64,000 nucleotides of DNA from Desulfatibacillum aliphaticivorans DSM 15576 (GCF_000429905.1 NZ_AUCT01000012.1:124001-188000); one strand, 5' to 3'; counted from the first letter of the stretch, positions 26,744 through 34,948 are shown. Program-made: numbers and translations. Notes: generated from the sequence alone by a model not told the origin.

Positions 26744-27004
26744 TTATTCGATTTTAAATAATTGTTCGTGTTTGCATTCACTACAAACGTAAATCTCATA
26801 TTTGGTAGTTTTAACAGGGTTAAGGCACTCGGGAGGTAAAGTGGTAGAAGCTGCAACATTTCTTGTTCCAGTTATTGTGGTGAAAGGCTGGAAACAATCA
26901 TTCGACATAGTGCTGTCATCTGAAATGAAATCTCTTCCGCTCTGCCTTTCAACACATTTCTTCACCATAGAACCTGAACAGCGTTCACATTTTTTATCAT
27001 TCAT
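26744..27004 (-). CDS. Small zinc-ribbon-like protein
   Basis: 86 residues. C-x2-C at the start (KKCERCSG, C6 and C9) and near the end (YVCSECKHEQLFKIE) make a plausible split zinc ribbon, with a long polar loop between them. AT-rich composition unlike the neighbouring core genes. It starts one base after the stop of the membrane protein gene upstream, so the two are a transcriptional pair. No family recognised. Confidence 0.6.
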   Translation of the reverse strand: MNDKKCERCSGSMVKKCVERQSGRDFISDDSTMSNDCFQPFTTITGTRNVAASTTLPPECLNPVKTTKYEIYVCSECKHEQLFKIE

Positions 27005-27005
27005 G

Positions 27006-27968
27006 CTATCGATCCTCTCTTGGTTTTCTATACTCTATTTCAATTTTTGGGTTCTTCCAATCATCCTTATCAAGATCAACTTTAAGTGCAAAATGCAAAG
27101 AGTTAGCATTCTCGGAATTCATAACAAATACAATCTTAAATATTCCATCATGTTTGTACATTGGTGGTATCCCTCTAATAAAAGGATTATCTACCCAAAC
27201 ATTCCAATATACAATTGAAGTAACTGTTCCAATATGGTCAATATTATCTACAATTGTATTTATGAAACCTATAGGCAATACTTTGCCATAAAAATTAGCA
27301 TTACAATCTATTATATCTTTTCGATTATTACTGATAATTTTAAATGCATCTAAAAAAAAATGTGAACCTTGAACAATATCAACAGAATTCCATCCAAGTT
27401 CGCCAGACCACTTAACCTGCGTTGGATGATAATATATTCTCTTCTCCTCCTTGCCTACAACATCATAAAGAATGATTTGCTCCAATCTGACTATCACATT
27501 TTTTGCTGTCGAACGTCCTCTATTTTCAATCATAATGCGAAAATTTTTTACTGGGCTATATATTTTGTATTGTTGCCCACCAAAATCCGCATTATTTAAA
27601 ATCGGTTCTGAGGCAATTTCAGTGCCATATGGAGCTACTAATAGGTCGGTTTCATTTATCGCAAGAACCGGTTTCCGCCACCACTTTTTAAAACTCTGTA
27701 GTGCTATCATTAAAAAAGGAATTATTAAAGCTACTATGGCGCTTGCTTTTCCACCGTCAATTTCTTTAAAAAAACTTAGAATTGAAAAGTTCTGATGATT
27801 AGCCAATGGAGTTGTCTTTTGGGCAGTGCTTTCCTTTGCAGATTGGATTTTTGATGCTTCTTTTGAATGGGCGCCATGGTTCAAAGAATCCGATTGGGCA
27901 TTAATTGTGACCACACAGAAAAAAAATACAACCATAACCCCTATCGCAATATGTATATAGTGTCTCAT
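27006..27968 (-). CDS. Membrane-anchored protein of unknown function, AT-rich
   Basis: About 320 residues. A signal or first TM (YIHIAIGVMVVFFFCVVTI), a polar linker, a second TM (KASAIVALIIPFLMIALQSF) followed by basic KKWWRK, then about 230 residues of beta-rich soluble domain (VKNFRIMIENRGRSTAKNVI, a pattern often seen in immunoglobulin-like domains). The ATG at 27968 begins the hydrophobic segment; an upstream in-frame TTG at 28007 is possible. Low GC marks this gene and its zinc-ribbon partner as foreign relative to the flanks. Could be part of a defence or surface-sensing cassette; unproven. Confidence 0.6.
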   Translation of the reverse strand: MRHYIHIAIGVMVVFFFCVVTINAQSDSLNHGAHSKEASKIQSAKESTAQKTTPLANHQNFSILSFFKEIDGGKASAIVALIIPFLMIALQSFKKWWRKPVLAINETDLLVAPYGTEIASEPILNNADFGGQQYKIYSPVKNFRIMIENRGRSTAKNVIVRLEQIILYDVVGKEEKRIYYHPTQVKWSGELGWNSVDIVQGSHFFLDAFKIISNNRKDIIDCNANFYGKVLPIGFINTIVDNIDHIGTVTSIVYWNVWVDNPFIRGIPPMYKHDGIFKIVFVMNSENANSLHFALKVDLDKDDWKNPKIEIEYRKPREDR

Positions 27969-28187
27969 GTGAATACCATATATTCCTTTTATAAAAATAT
28001 ATTTCAAAAATTATACCATGTTAAAAAGCTATTAAACAAGTTTTTTATGAATTTTTTTACAAAATATGTTTCATATGCGATAATTTGTCGGTTGGTTTAC
28101 AGATCCCGGCTTCGAACTAGTCCATTCAGACGATGAACCTACACGATTTCGACAATCCCTCGGACCGCATCTTTTGTTGCTGCGCAA

Positions 28188-28214
28188 CCCAGGCATCAAA
28201 CTACGATGCCTGGG
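28188..28214. repeat. Intergenic 10-bp-stem hairpin
   Basis: CCCAGGCATC and GATGCCTGGG flank a 7-nt loop with no T-run; likely a transcribed hairpin or fragment of a dispersed element rather than a terminator. Confidence 0.5.
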
Positions 28215-28225
28215 CCACCCGAAAC

Positions 28226-28272
28226 AAAAAGGCCCGGAGACGGGATAATCTCCCGAATCCAGGCCTTTTTTT
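28226..28272 (-). terminator. Bidirectional terminator at the end of the transketolase operon
   Basis: A long stem (AAAAAGGCC ... GGAGACGGGA / TCTCCCGAATCC ... GGCCTTTTT) with T-runs on both strands. It ends the minus-strand operon that stops at 28290. Confidence 0.75.
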
Positions 28273-28293
28273 AGCCGTTGTATAGTTGCTTAA
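28251..28293. repeat. 43-bp direct repeat, right copy
   Basis: Second copy of 25709-25751 with one mismatch. It abuts and slightly overlaps the stop codon of the SCP2-like gene that ends at 28290. Confidence 0.85.
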
Positions 28294-29063
28294 GTAATCA
28301 GATCCTGAATGCGGACCATGAAGTCGCCGATGTTTCCGCCGTATTCGGGGGATCCTTCAATGGTCAGGAATCCCTTTTTGACCGCGTCCACCATGCCGAT
28401 GTCGTTCATGACAATGGGAAAAGCCCCGTCCACGCCGTTGAACTTCATGTGCACGAAGGGACGGCGGCGTTTGTAGACTCCCCTGCCCGCCTTGGATTTT
28501 CCGGCCTTGACGCGCAGATACGCGGCTATGTCGTCATCCACGGTAATCTGGTAAATTCGCTCGGGCTGCATCTTGGTCCACTTGACCATTTCGGGATCTC
28601 CGCCCTTGTTATACTGGCTGAGGGCCGTGGTGATCATGTAGAAAGTCAGCTTGACCTTAAGGCGTTTTTTCTCGGGATCGGTCGGCCGGGCGTCGGGCAT
28701 GAGGATCTTCAAGGACATAAGCAAAGACAACACCTTGATCAACAGCCCGATCTTCCAGAATCCCTTGATCATGGGAATGGCCGGCTTGCCGGACAGCATG
28801 GCCAACATGCGCTCCACGGTGCGAAACGAAAAAGTGATGTCCGGGCTGGAGTCCACGCCCTGCTCCACCTTGAACTCGCCTTTGTCAAAGCACAGGCAGG
28901 CGCCTACGTCTCCGGCCGGATCCTTGGCGACGAACTGGACCTTTGCCGTGACGTTGGCGAACTTCTTTTTCAAGGCCGGGTCTTCGTTTAGGACGACCTT
29001 CATGACGGGGAGCACGGCTCTCAAATATATTCTTGCTGCAAGCAATTCTCTATCCGTAGCCAT
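28290..29063 (-). CDS. SCP2-like lipid-binding protein (paralogue 1)
   Basis: 257 residues. FANVTAKVQFVAKDPAGDVG, ACLCFDKGEFKVEQGVDSSP, DITFSFRTVERMLAMLSGK form the strand-helix pattern of a sterol-carrier-protein-2 domain, which binds acyl chains or acyl-CoA. A second, more diverged half follows. It aligns along its length with the product of 32346-33110, so the cluster holds two paralogues. The ATG at 29063 follows the transketolase stop by one base; the longer in-frame reading just runs through that gene. It probably presents a lipid substrate or product to the pathway's enzymes. Confidence 0.75.
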   Translation of the reverse strand: MATDRELLAARIYLRAVLPVMKVVLNEDPALKKKFANVTAKVQFVAKDPAGDVGACLCFDKGEFKVEQGVDSSPDITFSFRTVERMLAMLSGKPAIPMIKGFWKIGLLIKVLSLLMSLKILMPDARPTDPEKKRLKVKLTFYMITTALSQYNKGGDPEMVKWTKMQPERIYQITVDDDIAAYLRVKAGKSKAGRGVYKRRRPFVHMKFNGVDGAFPIVMNDIGMVDAVKKGFLTIEGSPEYGGNIGDFMVRIQDLIT

Positions 29064-29064
29064 A

Positions 29065-30075
29065 TTACACCTCGTCTTCCCAGTCGTCGTCCTCTTCAAA
29101 GTCCATCTGCATAACCTGACGAACCGTCTCGATAACGCCGTCTGCGTCCAGTTTGTAATGGGTGTACAGGTCCTCGGGGTATCCCACCTCGCAGTAGCAG
29201 TCCGGGATGCCAACCTTGGTGAACGCGCACCCCTTGCCGCTGGCGGCGATAACGTCGGCCACGGCGGAGCCCAGGCCGCCCATGACATTGTGCTCTTCGA
29301 ACACGGCCAGGCGGCGGGTGTCCATAACCGCCTTGATGATGGCTTCCTCGTCTATGGGCTTGATGGTGTGGATGTTCAAAACTCGTACGCTAAGGCCGTC
29401 GTTTTCCTTCAAAAACTTGGCGGCTTCCATGGCCTGAAGCACAGTCACGCCGCAGCAGATGAGGGTGATATCCGTGCCTTCCATCAAGGTTACCGCCTTG
29501 CCGATTTGAAAGCCGTATTCTTCGTCGTCATAAAACTTGGGCTCGAACCCGCGGCCGATGCGGATGTACACGGGGCCGGGCCAGTCGATGCATGCCTTGA
29601 CCGCGTTGGCGCATTCGATGCCGTCGGCGGGCACGATCACGGTCATGTTGGCGAAAGACCGCATGATGGCGATATCCTCGGTGCAGTGGTGGGTGGAGCC
29701 AGCCTGCCCAAAGGAGGCGCCGCCGTGGGTGGCGATAATCTTGCAATCCAGGTTCTGGTAGCAGATGTCCGTGCGCACCTGCTCGCAAGCCCGCATGGAC
29801 ACAAAGGTCGCCATGGTGGACACAAAGGGCGTGAGCCCCGACTTGGCCATCCCTGCGGCCACGCCGAAGAGGTTTTGCTCGGCGATGCCTACGTTAAAGA
29901 ATCTTTCCGGGAACTTCTTGCCGAACTTGCCGATCTTGGTGGAGTTGGCAAGGTCCGCCGAAAGCCCTACGATTTCCGGATGCTGATCGCCCAGGTCGCA
30001 CAGCACTTGGCCGTAAATCTCGGCCTGGGTCATGGAATCCGCGTCATATACCGTCCAGGTTAAACCTTCACTCAT
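29065..30075 (-). CDS. Transketolase, C-terminal subunit
   Basis: 336 residues: the pyrimidine-binding and C-terminal domains of a thiamine-diphosphate transketolase. The catalytic glutamate lies in FFNVGIAEQNLFGVAAGMA; THGGASFGQAGSTHH and VPADGIECANAVK follow; the C-terminal domain has VRVLNIHTIKPIDEEAI and AVFEEHNVMGGLGSAVAD. With the preceding gene it makes a two-subunit enzyme moving a two-carbon ketol between ketose and aldehyde. Starts after AGGAGAGG. Split forms often serve specialised rather than central carbon metabolism. Confidence 0.92.
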   Translation of the reverse strand: MSEGLTWTVYDADSMTQAEIYGQVLCDLGDQHPEIVGLSADLANSTKIGKFGKKFPERFFNVGIAEQNLFGVAAGMAKSGLTPFVSTMATFVSMRACEQVRTDICYQNLDCKIIATHGGASFGQAGSTHHCTEDIAIMRSFANMTVIVPADGIECANAVKACIDWPGPVYIRIGRGFEPKFYDDEEYGFQIGKAVTLMEGTDITLICCGVTVLQAMEAAKFLKENDGLSVRVLNIHTIKPIDEEAIIKAVMDTRRLAVFEEHNVMGGLGSAVADVIAASGKGCAFTKVGIPDCYCEVGYPEDLYTHYKLDADGVIETVRQVMQMDFEEDDDWEDEV

Positions 30076-30146
30076 GGTCCTCTCCTGTATTCCTTATTAT
30101 TTAGGGTCCGGGACTGATTCGCCCGGATTGGATGAATGCTTGTGAA

Positions 30147-30989
30147 TCAGGCCTTGCCGTACATTTTGTCCACGGACGCCTTGGCCTGGGCCCGAAGGTC
30201 CGTATCCAAACCGCCGTAATGCCACTTGACCTCGTTTTCCATGAAGTCCACGCCCTTGCCCTTGGCGGTGTTGGCGATGATGACCACCGGCCCGGATTTT
30301 TCCGCCTTGGCAAAGTCAATGGCTTCAGCCAACTGGTTGAAGTCGTGTCCGTCCACTTCCTTGACGATGAAGCCGAAGGCCTTCCATTTATCGGCGAAGG
30401 GCTCCAGGCCCATGACGTCCTCGGTCTTCCCGTCGATCATCAGCCTGTTGCGGTCCACAAAGGTGACGAGGTTGTTCAGCTTGAAGTGACTGGCGGACAT
30501 GGCGGCTTCCCAGACCGAGCCTTCGTTGCATTCTCCGTCCCCCAGGACGCAGTAGGTGTACCAGTCCTTTTTCTGCAGGCGGGCTCCCAGGGCCAGGCCC
30601 ACGGCGATGGACAGACCGTGGCCCAAAGAGCCGGTGGACACGTCCACGCCCTTGACCTTGAGGCAGTCCAGGTGCATGCCGAAAGGAGACTTGAACTTGT
30701 TGAAAGTCTGCAAATCGTCGAAATTAAAATAGCCTTTGCGGGCCAGCACCGGGGCGTAAGCCACGCCAGCATGGCCCTTGCTCATGATGAAGCGGTCCCG
30801 GTCTTCCCATTGGGGATTTTTCGGGTCCACATTGAGGTATTTGAAATACATGATCACCAGGATGTCCGTGACGGACAGGCCGCCGCCGATGTGCGCCCCT
30901 CCCGACCATCCCGTGATGTCGATGATGTCCTGGCGAGCCTGCCAGGCATGCTGCTCCAGATCTTTGATCTCATTGGTAGAAAGCGCCAC
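30147..30989 (-). CDS. Transketolase, N-terminal (TPP-binding) subunit
   Basis: 280 residues. The TPP motif GDGECNEGSVWEAAM is intact, followed by NLVTFVDRNRLM. Other transketolase landmarks are GGAHIGGGLSVTDIL, FIMSKGHAGVAYAP, and HLDCLKVKGVDVSTGSLGHG. A GTG start follows GGAGGGA. It lies 14 bp after the aminotransferase gene and 71 bp before the C-terminal subunit, in one operon. No phosphopentose epimerase or isomerase accompanies it, which argues for a dedicated ketol-transfer step. Confidence 0.92.
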   Translation of the reverse strand: MALSTNEIKDLEQHAWQARQDIIDITGWSGGAHIGGGLSVTDILVIMYFKYLNVDPKNPQWEDRDRFIMSKGHAGVAYAPVLARKGYFNFDDLQTFNKFKSPFGMHLDCLKVKGVDVSTGSLGHGLSIAVGLALGARLQKKDWYTYCVLGDGECNEGSVWEAAMSASHFKLNNLVTFVDRNRLMIDGKTEDVMGLEPFADKWKAFGFIVKEVDGHDFNQLAEAIDFAKAEKSGPVVIIANTAKGKGVDFMENEVKWHYGGLDTDLRAQAKASVDKMYGKA

Positions 30990-31003
30990 GCGAATTCCCT
31001 CCC

Positions 31004-32245
31004 CTATTCCTTGTTTTTCTTGATGGCCTCAAAGGCGTCGTCAGCTATTTCCAGGGTCCTTTCCAGGTCCTCCTGAGTATGCGCAGTGGATATAAACCAG
31101 TTATGATGGGACGAAAAAAACGCTCCGCGCTTGGTGCATTCCGCGCACCAATCCTGATGCAGCATGAGCGTGGGATCGTCCGTGATTCTCAAATACGGCA
31201 TGGCGGGATGGCCGGTGACTTTCAGGTCGTAGCCGTGGTTGGCGGCAACCTCTATCAGGCCGGTTTTCAGGCTCTCGCCGAAATCGGTCATCATCTTGAC
31301 CGCGTCCATGGCCTCCATTTCGTTGATGGTTTTCAGCGCCGCGGCCATGGGGGCGGCGGAAAACCAGTAGCTGCCCGTATAAAACACCTTGGCGGCATCG
31401 TTTTTCAGGGCTTCGGTCCCCACCAGGGCGGATATGGGATACCCGTTGCCGATGGCCTTGCAAAAGCAGACCAGATCGGGCTTGAACCCGAAATACTCGT
31501 GGGAGCCCCGGATGTCCAACCGGAACCCGCACCGGATGTCGTCCACGATCAACACGATGCCCTTGGCGTTGCACAGGGCCTGGACCTTGTCCCAGTATCC
31601 CGGCAGGGGCATTTCGTTATCCACAAAGGTGGGGTGGTGGTAAGGGGTGGCCATGAAGCCGGCAACGTCGCCGGGATTTTCGTCCACCACCTTTTTGAAG
31701 GCTTCAAAATCGTTCCAGGGTATGCGGATGGTGTGCTGGCCGTCCTCCTCCATAATGCCGTGATGGCCGAAGGTCTGGGTCCAGGGCGCCACGCCGTGGT
31801 ATCCGCCTTTGATCAGCACCATTTTCTTGCGGCCCGTGGCTTTTCGGGCGATCATGGTTGCATAGGTGGTGACGTCGTTGCCGTTTTTGGCGAAAAACGC
31901 CCAATCGGCCATGGAAACCACGTCCGTCAATTTTTCGGCCAGTTCCACCATGACAGGCCCGGGCGAAGTGACGCAGTTGGCTTCGGCGTACTGTTTGGCC
32001 GCCGCATCGTCCACGGGCTTGAAGTTGTATCCCAAAACCATGGGGCCGTAGGCGCACATGTAGTCGATGAATTCGTTGCCGTCCACATCCCAGAACTTGG
32101 AGCCCTCGGCCCTGGACGCATAAAAAGGATAGGCGTCCGCCGGGATGAGCGGGGCGGGGCTTAAATGGCCGTAAATGCCGCAAGGGATAACCTTGGCGGC
32201 CCGCTGAAAAAGTTCCTGGCTTTTCGGATAAGTGTAAGTTTTCAT
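31004..32245 (-). CDS. Class III PLP aminotransferase (GSA-aminomutase-like)
   Basis: 413 residues. PLP lysine K263 in CFCKAIGNGYPISALVG; the cofactor aspartate region reads IVDDIRCGFRLD, differing from the usual DEVxTGFR; KGGYHG marks the aminomutase/class III family; GNEFIDYMCAYGPMVLGYN is the N-terminal signature. The enzyme would swap an amino group between an amino acid and a ketone or aldehyde. The upstream AGGAGG is ideal. Neighbouring alanine dehydrogenase suggests alanine/pyruvate as the amino couple, and neighbouring transketolase suggests a ketol substrate; both are inference. It is not expected to be HemL, as no other heme gene is near. Confidence 0.88.
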   Translation of the reverse strand: MKTYTYPKSQELFQRAAKVIPCGIYGHLSPAPLIPADAYPFYASRAEGSKFWDVDGNEFIDYMCAYGPMVLGYNFKPVDDAAAKQYAEANCVTSPGPVMVELAEKLTDVVSMADWAFFAKNGNDVTTYATMIARKATGRKKMVLIKGGYHGVAPWTQTFGHHGIMEEDGQHTIRIPWNDFEAFKKVVDENPGDVAGFMATPYHHPTFVDNEMPLPGYWDKVQALCNAKGIVLIVDDIRCGFRLDIRGSHEYFGFKPDLVCFCKAIGNGYPISALVGTEALKNDAAKVFYTGSYWFSAAPMAAALKTINEMEAMDAVKMMTDFGESLKTGLIEVAANHGYDLKVTGHPAMPYLRITDDPTLMLHQDWCAECTKRGAFFSSHHNWFISTAHTQEDLERTLEIADDAFEAIKKNKE

Positions 32246-32345
32246 TCCCCCTGCCTCCTTGTATTCAACGGGCTTGTAAACCCGTCCGGATTTTTTGATT
32301 GCCTGAGCATGCTCAAAGCCGGATTCCGCAACGCCTTAAATGCGC

Positions 32346-33110
32346 TTAGGCGTCCAGATAATGCGGAATGCGGTCCAAAATCAGGTCCATGGAGTCCATC
32401 ATGGGCGTCTGGCCCTTGATGGCGACGTCCCCGCCGGCTATGGCGCTGAAGGCGTCCAGCTTTTGATTAAGCAGCTTGTTGGCCGTATCCATGTCTTTCA
32501 AGAGCATGCAGGCCATGGGAGAGGCGGTCTCCCCCTTTTGAAAGCCGGCCTTGCCGTTCTTGAAGTTCAGGGTGATGGCCGGCCCGTCTGGCAGCACCTT
32601 CATGAGCAGGGAGCCGTCCATCATCCCCTTGGACACATGGCTGGCCACCGGATCGTTGACGGCCAGTTCCACCACCGCCCTTCCGGCGGTGTGCATGGTC
32701 ATGAGGGTGTTCAAGGAGACGAAATCCGGGTTGGAAAGGGATTCTTCCGAAGGTTTGAGGTAATACTCCATCCGGTCCGTGAGTTTGGAAAACTCTTTGG
32801 ACAAAAAGCCCAGCTTGGTGAAGCCCTTTAAGGGAATGGGCTGGGCTTTTCCGTCGAACATTTTGTTCAAATGTCCGGGAGTCGCGAAAAAGAGTTTGAC
32901 CGTGGGGCTGGAGTGCTTGCCCCGCCCCACGGTGCATTCTCCGTTTTTAAACTCCACAAAAGCGGCCGGGCCTCCCAGCGCGCTGAATTGAATGCAAATG
33001 TCCCAGTCTTTGGTCAACAAGGCCATTTCCTGATCATGCCGCACCAACTCCTCCAAATTGGGAAGCACGGCGTACAGGTTCAAATTGGCCAGAACAAGGT
33101 TGCGGCTCAT
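32346..33110 (-). CDS. SCP2-like lipid-binding protein (paralogue 2)
   Basis: 254 residues. DWDICIQFSALGGPAAFVEF, NGECTVGRGKHSSPTVKLFF, ATPGHLNKMFDGKAQPIPL follow the SCP2 pattern, and a second half (ITLNFKNGKAGFQKGE ... IAGGDVAIKGQTPMMD) looks like a second SCP2 unit. It matches paralogue 1 in order and spacing (for instance IPLKGFTKLGFL against IPMIKGFWKIGLL). Between alanine dehydrogenase and the aminotransferase. SCP2 domains bind hydrophobic acyl ligands, so the pathway's substrate is probably a lipid. Confidence 0.75.
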   Translation of the reverse strand: MSRNLVLANLNLYAVLPNLEELVRHDQEMALLTKDWDICIQFSALGGPAAFVEFKNGECTVGRGKHSSPTVKLFFATPGHLNKMFDGKAQPIPLKGFTKLGFLSKEFSKLTDRMEYYLKPSEESLSNPDFVSLNTLMTMHTAGRAVVELAVNDPVASHVSKGMMDGSLLMKVLPDGPAITLNFKNGKAGFQKGETASPMACMLLKDMDTANKLLNQKLDAFSAIAGGDVAIKGQTPMMDSMDLILDRIPHYLDA

Positions 33111-33138
33111 GATTAATCCCCCCTCTGTTGCAATTTTG

Positions 33139-34260
33139 TCAGTTGTCTTGAAATAACTCGCTCACGGGCGTGTACTCCATGTCAAAGGCTTCGGCCACGC
33201 CCTTGTAGGTAATCTTTCCGCTGACGACGTTGGCGCCCAAGCGAATTTCCGGATTTTCGCGCACGGCGGCCTCCCAACCCATGGAAGCGATTTCCAGGGC
33301 GTAAGGCAGGGTGGCGTTGGTCAGGGCCAGGGTGGACGTCTTGGCGACCCCGCCCGGCATATTAGCCACGCAGTAATGAACAACGCCTTCTTCGATGTAT
33401 GTGGGATCGCCGTGGGTGGTCGGCCTGGAGGTCTCAAAGCACCCCCCCTGGTCAATAGCCACGTCCACCATAACCGCGCCGGGCTTCATGGTGGCAAGCA
33501 TGTCCCGGGTCACCAGACTGGGCGCCTTGGCGCCGGGAATAAGCACAGCGCCCACAACAACGTCGGCGGCCTGAATCCGCTCCCGGATCGTGGCGGGACT
33601 GGACATGAGCAAGAAGCAATTTTTAGGCATGACGTCGCTCAAATAGCGCAGACGGTCCAGGCTGGTGTCCAGCAAAACCACCCGGGCGCCCAGGCTGCAA
33701 GCCATCTTGGCGGCGTTGGTTCCCACCACCCCGCCTCCTAAAATCAGAACATTCCCGGGATCGACGCCCGGCACGCCGCCCAAAAGGATGCCTTGCCCGC
33801 CCTTGGACATTTCCAAAAACTTGGCGCCCTGCTGGATGGCCATGCGTCCGGCCACCTCGCTCATGGGCGTGAGCAAAGGCAGGGAGCCGTCGGCTTTCTG
33901 GATGGTCTCGTAAGCAATGCACACGGAGCCCGATTTGATCATGGCCTCGGTGAGAACCTGGTCCGCGGCCAGATGCAAATACGTGAACATAATCTGTCCG
34001 GGACGCATGAGGCCGAATTCCGACTTTTGCGGCTCCTTAACATGCATGACCATCTCGGACTTGCTGAAAATCTCCTGGGGCGTATCCACGATTTCCGCGC
34101 CGGCTTCCAAGTACATCTCGTCCGTAAAGCCAGAGGCGGCGCCTGCGGATTTTTCCACCAGAATCGTATGACCGTGCTGAGTCATGACCTCCGCGCCTGC
34201 CGGAGTCATGGAAACACGGTTTTCCTCTACCTTGATTTCCTTTAAAATACCGACGATCAT
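33139..34260 (-). CDS. ald: Alanine dehydrogenase
   Basis: 373 residues, the normal length. It catalyses L-alanine + NAD+ + H2O to pyruvate + NH4+ + NADH, reversibly. The catalytic residues of the family are at their expected numbers: Arg15, Lys75, His96 and Asp270. The NAD-binding glycine motif is VLILGGGVVGTNAA. The ATG overlaps the tetR stop by four bases (ATGA) and follows GGAGGG. Placed with a class III aminotransferase it would either make alanine as amino donor or recycle it to pyruvate, as in taurine:pyruvate aminotransferase systems. Confidence 0.95.
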   Translation of the reverse strand: MIVGILKEIKVEENRVSMTPAGAEVMTQHGHTILVEKSAGAASGFTDEMYLEAGAEIVDTPQEIFSKSEMVMHVKEPQKSEFGLMRPGQIMFTYLHLAADQVLTEAMIKSGSVCIAYETIQKADGSLPLLTPMSEVAGRMAIQQGAKFLEMSKGGQGILLGGVPGVDPGNVLILGGGVVGTNAAKMACSLGARVVLLDTSLDRLRYLSDVMPKNCFLLMSSPATIRERIQAADVVVGAVLIPGAKAPSLVTRDMLATMKPGAVMVDVAIDQGGCFETSRPTTHGDPTYIEEGVVHYCVANMPGGVAKTSTLALTNATLPYALEIASMGWEAAVRENPEIRLGANVVSGKITYKGVAEAFDMEYTPVSELFQDN

Positions 34261-34880
34261 ATCGCCCTCCGCAATCCTTCCCGGCCCTGGCCGAGTAAAA
34301 AGGTTTTGACTATTCGTTTGGCAAGCAAAAGGGACCTTTCCAGAGATACGTCTTCAGGAGACATGTGCCACTGAAGCTCTATGCCTTCGTGCACTGCAAT
34401 AATAAGGGTGGCTATGTCCTGGGTCTCCTGAGGGGACAGTCCGCCTTGGATCGCCAGGTCAGAAAAATATTCAAGAATGGTCTTCCGGAAGCGCCGGAAC
34501 AGCTTGGCCAGGCTATGGCGCACCCGGGGGTTGTTCTTGGCTTCCGCACAGCAATCGTAAAAGAAGCTCGTGGCCTCTTCGTTGATCATGGATGGGGAAA
34601 AGAGAAATTCAGCGGCCTTGTCCAACCGTTCCTGGACGTCATCATACCGGGCCATCTCTTCCAAAAAGCCTTGAAAAAAGCGGTCGGTGTAAAAATCCAC
34701 CATTTCTTCAATCATTTCGTCGCGATCTTTGAAGTAATGATGGAGGGCGCTGGGCTGGACCCCGGCTTCCTTGGCGATGGCGCGCATGGAGGTTTTGGCA
34801 AGGCCCTGGGAAGCCACGCAGCGATAAAAGGCCTGAATAATCTGACTTCGTCTTGTTTGCGCCAGGCTGATTCTTCCCAT
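34257..34880 (-). CDS. TetR-family regulator of the transketolase/aminotransferase operon
   Basis: 207 residues with an N-terminal TetR DNA-binding domain (IIQAFYRCVASQGLAKTSMR, then AIAKEAGVQPSALHHYFKDR) and a helical effector domain. First gene of the operon and coupled to ald by a 4-bp overlap. A promoter and an imperfect palindrome lie directly upstream, consistent with self-regulation. The effector is unknown. Confidence 0.88.
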   Translation of the reverse strand: MGRISLAQTRRSQIIQAFYRCVASQGLAKTSMRAIAKEAGVQPSALHHYFKDRDEMIEEMVDFYTDRFFQGFLEEMARYDDVQERLDKAAEFLFSPSMINEEATSFFYDCCAEAKNNPRVRHSLAKLFRRFRKTILEYFSDLAIQGGLSPQETQDIATLIIAVHEGIELQWHMSPEDVSLERSLLLAKRIVKTFLLGQGREGLRRAI

Positions 34881-34899
34881 TGGGTCGCCTCCGTAAAAT

Positions 34900-34921
34900 A
34901 GATCGGACGTCTGACCAATCT
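34900..34921. promoter_or_regulatory. Imperfect palindrome, candidate TetR operator
   Basis: AGATCGG and CCAATCT arms (7 of 11 positions symmetric) overlap the -10 box of the tetR-ald promoter. Confidence 0.45.
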
Positions 34922-34948
34922 ATATGCGGCCAGGCCCCGTCCTGTCAA
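34919..34948 (-). promoter_or_regulatory. Sigma-70 promoter of the tetR-ald-aminotransferase-transketolase operon
   Basis: Minus strand: TTGACA (34943-34948, perfect), 18-bp spacer, TATAGA (34919-34924). It lies about 40 bases before the tetR start codon. Confidence 0.7.

Noticed and set aside
28100..28180. Possible tRNA-like sequence (TTCGAACT box) in the intergenic region
   Set aside because: No acceptor or anticodon stem can be drawn around it; the downstream hairpin is a simple inverted repeat.
31079..32164. 361-codon open frame antisense to the class III aminotransferase
   Set aside because: The minus strand encodes the PLP lysine and other aminotransferase motifs; the opposite frame is a shadow.
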